From Pyrrhosoma nymphula (lineage: Eukaryota > Arthropoda > Insecta > Odonata > Coenagrionidae), in NCBI GenBank assembly GCA_963573305.1, contig OY754329.1, positions 132,977,422 through 133,041,421 on the forward strand: a stretch of 64,000 nt of DNA. The letters run 5' to 3'. Both the position numbers and the translations under genes were made by a program. Below the pieces are notes generated by a model. That model saw only the letters and a program-made list of their open reading frames with translations, had not been told where the DNA came from and did not search any database. Positions 58,685 to 64,000 of the stretch are shown in pieces; the first letter of the stretch is position 1, and each line of letters begins with the position of its first letter.

Positions 58685-58688
<4 letters not shown>

Positions 58689-59094
58689 TTAGGGTTTCCA
58701 CCAATCTTCTCTTTTGTATCTCCTCAGAGACCCCCTCATCAATTCCCTCCTTTAGAAACCATTTCCTTGGATAAAGCAATTCTGCATCTAATGCCCATAC
58801 TATTACTTACGTATATTTTCCTCCAAAGTATTGCCTTTGTAGGTAAAATATGGTAAATCGGTACGTACGTACTTTGTGCGATTAAGAAATTAATTCAGCA
58901 GCGAGATTAGACATAGTGTTTTTATTGTTGTAGCAATTACGGTTAAAATGCACTTCTAGTTAACTTTTTTCTTTACTTTTCAAATGTACTTCTAACGAAC
59001 CAGAGGACCACGCTCTTGGATAGTGGTTGCGAGTGCTGTCTCCTCTAATAGGGTTCATCTTAGAAAACGCTTCTAATTTTTCTTCTAACTTCAA
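58685..59094. other. No gene recognised
   Basis: AT-rich; nothing recognised. Confidence 0.4.
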
Positions 59095-59430
59095 CTAATT
59101 GGCAGACTGGCTCACTAACGCTTGGTCATCTGCAGTTTTCAATGACTTTACCAACTCTCCTTCAACCTTTATTCCCACACCCATCTCCTTCAATTCTCCA
59201 CTAATCTTTTCTCCCGAATGAACGTTGAAAATCAGTGGCGATAGTGAGAACCCCTGTATCACTCCCCGACCTATTGCGGCCCAACCTGACTCTCCATCGG
59301 CTACCCTTACATCTGCCAACTGGTTCATATTAGATTTAAGCGTGTAGCTTTGAAATTGCTTCTTTCTCTTGAAGTAGGCTATTTGCATGTTTTAAAATGC
59401 CAATTAGTTCTACTCTGAGGTTATGGATCG
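59095..59430 (-). pseudogene. RTE-like reverse transcriptase fragment (RT core)
   Basis: The minus-strand frame 59388-59095 carries MNQLADVRVADGESGWAAIG, RGVIQGFSLSPLIFNVHSGE and then VGIKVEGELVKSLKTADDQA. These are the segments around RQGCPLSPLLFNIY and FADDQ of the RT active site, here IQGFSLSP and TADDQ, with both aspartates kept. Upstream, in another frame, RVELIGILKHANSLLQEKEA continues the domain. The frame stops at 59095. It is the only RT core of the RTE-like group in the window; the other fragments come from the region behind the RT. Confidence 0.7.
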
Positions 59431-59680
59431 CTAGCGCTCTTTTCATCTTTTTGGTGGTCTTCCTATTGATCTCCTGCCATGGGCGATGTTATCTCATGCA
59501 ATGCGGGGGTGTCTGTCTTCCGTTATTCTAGGGGCGTTCGCATCAATATCTCCTCCACTATTTTGTCCAACTGACGACGTTGATTAAGTTTATATGCTAC
59601 CTAAACTCGATGTTTCTTTGTTTCTAACCAGAAGTGTGTTTTCGTCAACATTCTTATCGTCCACATTCCTGTTGTTTTTA
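59431..59680. other. Possibly more of the RT fragment
   Basis: On the minus strand SIGRPPKR and a K-rich stretch precede the RT fragment, but the frame is broken and I cannot assign it. Confidence 0.25.
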
Positions 59681-59866
59681 ATATTGTAAATGATAAGTAT
59701 AACTTAGTTTTTCCACATAGATTCATTGCACATATCCACATAGATTATAATAAATCTATGTGGAAAACACATATTGCACATATCTATGTGGAAATTGTTT
59801 ACACACCTCCACATAGATTGTAATAAATCAATGTGAAAAAACTAAGTTATATTTATCATTTAATAT
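59681..59866. repeat. Palindromic MITE-like element, about 186 bp
   Basis: Ends are inverted copies: AAATGATAAGTATAACTTAG (59688) against CTAAGTTATATTTATCATTT (59842-59861). Inside, CCACATAGATT recurs and forms smaller hairpins; CCACATAGATTATAATAAAT is followed by CTATGTGG. No coding capacity. Superfamily unknown. Confidence 0.85.
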
Positions 59867-61254
59867 GCTAAGTAAAATCCACGAAGTCACGCCCGAGACA
59901 ACGGAATTGTTCTCAATAGTATTTGGTGTGCGCTGTTACTGCTCTCGTTGCTGCACCGTGTCATGATTGGTTTGACACGTATTTTATGCACGCGTGAATT
60001 GCGTTCCGTACATAAATATTTATTTTTTTTTTCAAATTTTTAGTGTTCTGAGAGAGAGGCAGCCTTATTTGCTATATATTACATATTTCGCTTTCCAGAT
60101 ATCAGTAACTATAGATTTTGTTTTCCAGGTAGTCGAAGTACATTAATTTTTCAATTGGTGAGTTGTCAAATGTTAAGTTTGGTAAGCAGAGATAACTTAT
60201 GGTCATGTATTTGGCTTTGGATTAAAAATTACTAACTCTTTTATTCATAAACATCTCTGTTTTTCCCTTTTTTTAGTGTTCATTCCTTCCCCTTTGTAGT
60301 TTTCCAATCCTCCATTCCTCACTTCTTTTGTGTTACTCCCTCCCGAATTACTACCCAGCCTCCATGCTCTTTTGTTCCCTTATATCTTCCTCCCACTCGA
60401 CTCACCCGACAAAGCAACTTTCTCTCCAGCCCTCTCTGTATGCATTCGCACCGTTTAGATGAAATTTCTTTTCCTTGAACACGGCAAATTTATAGCTTGA
60501 AACCGCGGTCGTCGGTTGGTTAAAGAGCGCGGCAAAATTTACAAAGTTATTTCGGGCCCAAGTTTGTTCGTTTTTTTTGCGCTCCTCGACGTAATTCTGC
60601 GTTGCTCCGTGCGGGAGTTTATTTTTTTGGAGGGGGTGGAGAAGGCTCTTCACGGAGAGAAGAACGCACGTCGAAGCAGGATAGGTTCCCACTGGGAACA
60701 CGCCTCAAAGGCCACGGCCGTCCTGCACGAGTTCTGCGTGGAGGGAAACAAGAGAGTTTTCCAGTTCCGTAGAGAGGGTTAGGAAACATTTGTGTTTCTC
60801 CGTCTTTCTGTCTCTCTGTCTTTCTCTCCGTTCACTTAATGCTGTTAAAAGGCGTTTGTTGGTGTACAATGGCCGTCGGTGCTGGGTGGTACGTGGGTCC
60901 GATGAATCGTGAGGCTCTAACGTAAGAGTTGTATTCTTCAATCGGTGATCCGCAGACAGGTACCGTTCCATGGAAATATCCTGCCGGTCCGATAAATATT
61001 TCGTCCTAATCATTTAGCGGCTACATTGCAGGGGCTTATGGCCGGTTGCAGAAACGACGCAAACCTATGTATCTAAAAGAGTTATGGAATGTCTAAATCA
61101 CAGCATTCGCTCGGCATGCGTTGCAGAAACGTTCGAAATATTTATTGTTTAAATAAATGCTCTCATAACTTACTTGTCCTGATGGGATGGAGTTAAACAC
61201 TTATGAGTTTCATGAGTAAGCAAAATGGTGGATGTGTACTGAACAAGTCGGAAG
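59867..61254. other. No gene recognised; GC-rich patch 60400-60990
   Basis: The GC-rich patch has 99- and 102-codon minus frames and an 88-codon plus frame with no recognisable domain. Confidence 0.45.
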
Positions 61255-61790
61255 GTTTAAGAAGGTTCCATCGTGACTATTTGAGTCAAAACAAATCATC
61301 AATTCCAACTCTTTGTTTAGTTGGTAAAAAAAATCCACTTTCGCTGATTACATGCGCTTTCTAATTTTAAAAACTATAAAATAAGGTACAAAATATGCAC
61401 ATTATTTCAGAATTAAATGCTGCGCCATTTCAGTTGAATTGCCGCATTCTGACTTCTATTATCGCAGTTCTGAATTAATACCTAGTTCAAAAAATTAGGT
61501 GGAAAGATACCTATATTTATTTTTATTCAATATCCCAGCAGTTACTGCTTCTTATAAACAGTTTGCCCTGAAAGTGCCACTTATATTGAACTGAAAAATA
61601 TTATTTTTACCCGTTTCTCCGATTTTCGCATTGAACACCATGTAATTTCAAATTTAATTTGCCAGAAAATTACGTGGAAAGGTAAAATTTAGTTGTTTAA
61701 ATCACATCGAGAACACGTTTTTCTGTATAAGTAGCCAGAATATGAGTTCAGTGATATTTGTGCCACTATACAGTGGAACCACCCTACCTA
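61255..61790 (+). repeat. 0.55-kb dispersed repeat, copy 2
   Basis: Direct-orientation relative of 39285-39840, about 22 kb downstream of it. The best blocks are GAGTCAAAACAAAT, ACCATGTAATTTCAAA, ACGTGGAAAGGTAAAA and CCAGAATATGAGTT. Both copies have similar length and boundaries, which points to a mobile or satellite-like unit rather than chance. Confidence 0.75.
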
Positions 61791-62014
61791 CTTGGTAAAA
61801 GAGTTACTATGAGACGAGTGATAGGTTTATTGATAAGTGACACGGAGGAATTTAAAGAGTAGATCAAACATTCGAAGGAATGACTATTCGAATATAAGTT
61901 ATGAAAGCGATAGCTCTGCAGCTAAGTAACTTGGTGAACTACACTTAATGATTGATGACTGCTGATGATGATGATCTCCAATTGGCAATATATTTGAGAA
62001 TTTTCAATCACTAA
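61791..62014. other. No gene recognised
   Basis: AT-rich stretch; could be 3' untranslated sequence of the adjoining LINE remnant. Confidence 0.3.
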
Positions 62015-62245
62015 TTAATAAGGAGATAAAGAATTATCCATTTTGTTAATATTGGGAATAACATTTGCTCGAAAAGTGTTGTTAGGTAGAAGGATCTGGT
62101 GTTTTCCTCTCGAATCATCGTGGTCAGCTTTACTCTGACTTGCCACTAATTTCGGTTCTTCAGTTCTTCCGAGAATCCGGTGGGTAGATTTTTTCATCGT
62201 CTTATGGGCCAGAAGTCTTAATTCTGTTTGTCACTCATTGAAAGG
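62015..62245 (-). pseudogene. Possible LINE C-terminal remnant
   Basis: The minus-strand frame ends HQILLPNNTFRANVIPNINK, MDNSLSPY. Over about 19 residues this lines up with the C-terminal LQIHRTCVFKRSFVVIGSKL, WNALS of the LINE at 57.5 kb: the F, K/R, K, N, L and S positions agree. It is too short to be certain. Confidence 0.4.
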
Positions 62246-64000
62246 TTTGGAGAAATAGAATACCGTAACACGGTAGGAAGTATGAGAAACACTGCATAAT
62301 TTGGTTAAACTGCCTAGAGGTGTGAGATATTAAAACTTATAACATTTCCCTCCAAGTGTACATATTTTTAAAACTTTTGATATGTATATTTATAAATTTG
62401 TAATTCAAACATTATGTACCTTTGATGCGAGAATTCCGAAGATTGGAATGACGAAAACCGCACGAATATTATATTTCTCGAATATTTTTCAAGATTCGTG
62501 AAAGACTTCTTAAGAGTTGAATGTCCCATCCCCATTAATATGCATGCATATATGTATGTTTACGGATTTTGTAGTTAGTCTGGTCACTGCAGTTGGAATG
62601 AAGTAAGGAAGAAAGATATTTTCGCTGTTTCACAGAATCACATTCTAGCCCAGTACAACAGTTGTCATCAAATATTTCAAAGAAACTCCATGACGAAAAC
62701 GCGCTCCCAGAAAAAGTTTAAATCTGGTACAAAATGTTTATTTGAGAAAATCCTTGTGGATTTGCCTGGTCTTTATACTAATAAGTATCTATAATAATAT
62801 CTATAAGTAATAGTTAATACTTATATAACATGATAACCCGATGGGCCAAAATCAAACTACATTTTAATTTATGTTACTACTCAGTGTTTCTATTTGAATA
62901 GCCGCAAGAACAACTGGGATATAGTGTAACTTTAAGAGCGTGAAGTCGTTCATCTGTTAGTAGTTTCCCACTTTGGATATGTGTAGGTTTTAATCTGATA
63001 TGACTCGCTTTTTCGGTCCAATCGGGCATCGTCAGAATTTACGCTAATCCCTCTGAGACAAAGCCAAACCTTGTGGGTTGCCACTCCTATACATAGGTAA
63101 ATAAAATAAGCTGGATGAATTTATGTGATCTCACACTTTCTCTTTGCCCTCCCTTCACCCTTTTCGCATTTATCACCTCTGGACAATCCGATTCCATACT
63201 TAACTGGGATGACGTAATTTATGGTCGACGATCCGCAACGCTATATTTTGAAATTTCTTCGCTCTCCACGACGATAAAGAGTCCACATCCCCAATCACTA
63301 CCTACGCGTCTACATTTATCCCCGTTTCCTTAAAAACTATCCGTAAACACCTTAATTTACCTTTTCAAAGCTTTCCAGTTCCTGAGGAAAACTCACGATT
63401 ATTCCGTGAATCACGAAATATTAACACTTGGTTTTCCTAGTAAAATTTACGAGCAAAGACAGTTGAAAAAAATTTTTTGCTGTACGAGAAAACATTAGGA
63501 GTAAAGATGAGAACTGGTTATCAATTCAAAAAGTATGCCCAAAGTTTGATGCGTATTTGCGTTTGAATATGGATTTTTATTTTCAAATCAAATATTTGTG
63601 CTACCTTCATTTTGCCTGTATATTTATAGCCATTTCATCAACAATCTACCTGGAAATGCATTCATATCCCCTTTCAATGCTTTCCTGTTCTTTATGCAAC
63701 TTCCGACTGCAACAGAATTTGAAGAAACAACGATATTTCATTTGCTTTCCGAAGAAAACTTCACGGTTATAGCGTAAAAACTAATCGCTTTACGTGCACA
63801 GGTAAGAGGGCAAATAAGCATATGGTTAACTAAATTTTTATTTTTTATGCCGATATGTTTCTACGTTTCAAATTTTAAAATAAGATCTGATGCAAGCATT
63901 TTAAATTATTTTCTTTCTCCTCGACGACAAGAGTGCGCGCCTCCTACAACAACCTATGCTTCAGCATTCATCGTTGTTTCGTCAACAATCTCCCTGGAAA
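62246..64000. other. No gene recognised; weak direct repeats 63.25-64.0 kb
   Basis: Loosely similar blocks recur: CTCCACGACGATAAAGAG (63273) and CTCGACGACAAGAG (63921), TTTCATCAACAATCTACCTGG (63635) and TTTCGTCAACAATCTCCCTGG (63977). They suggest a diverged tandem unit that continues past the window. No protein is recognised. Confidence 0.4.

Overview
The window looks like a repeat-dense, largely intergenic stretch of an arthropod genome, most probably an insect. The evidence is a Tc1/mariner-superfamily mariner element, a copia-type LTR element whose primer-binding site resembles that of insect copia, a hAT remnant, many 5'-truncated non-LTR retrotransposons, tRNA-derived SINEs, and an AT-rich background broken by short GC/CpG-rich patches. 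I recognise no host protein-coding gene, intact tRNA or rRNA operon in the 64 kb. Most long open frames are either transposon remnants or chance frames in GC-rich or low-complexity sequence.

Layout. 0-10 kb: a decayed RTE-like fragment (about 1.9-2.4 kb, minus strand), a truncated copia element (about 3.78-5.36 kb, plus strand) and, at 8915-10234, a mariner with perfect 27-bp inverted repeats and a nearly intact transposase, apparently inserted in an older non-LTR remnant. 11-24 kb: two SINE-like copies, a 13-bp minisatellite, a foldback near 17.9 kb, a reverse-transcriptase fragment near 19.2 kb, a LINE-type 3' end near 21.5 kb, a hairpin near 22.3 kb and another non-LTR fragment near 23.4 kb. 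24-33 kb: an internally deleted hAT element with 8-bp target duplications, a LINE 3' half, three RTE-like fragments and a SINE. 33-46 kb: an approximately 0.88-kb inverted-repeat element, a 306-bp tandem duplication, a small MITE, two more RTE-like fragments, a SINE and a 5S-rRNA-like sequence. 52-62 kb: more non-LTR fragments on both strands, two palindromic MITEs, a SINE, a LINE 3' half ending in (TC)16, and the second copy of a 0.55-kb dispersed repeat.

The most interesting signal is a recurrent motif at 16.6, 17.9, 22.3, 33.3, 33.5, 34.0, 46.3 and 55.1 kb. On its sense strand it reads like a hammerhead ribozyme core: CUGANGA or UUGANAA, a helix II hairpin, GAAA, a tiny CC(N)GG helix III, then UC. 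In several copies the C3-G8 core pair appears as U3-A8, which is what covariation would look like. In the 33.3-34.2 kb element the motifs come in pairs on each inverted arm. Such ribozymes are known from Penelope-like elements and retrozymes. Assignment here is inference and needs folding, alignment and a cleavage assay.

The elements do not form a pathway. Together they record successive waves: old RTE-like and other LINE fragments, SINEs that presumably relied on LINE machinery, hAT and MITEs, and a comparatively young mariner.
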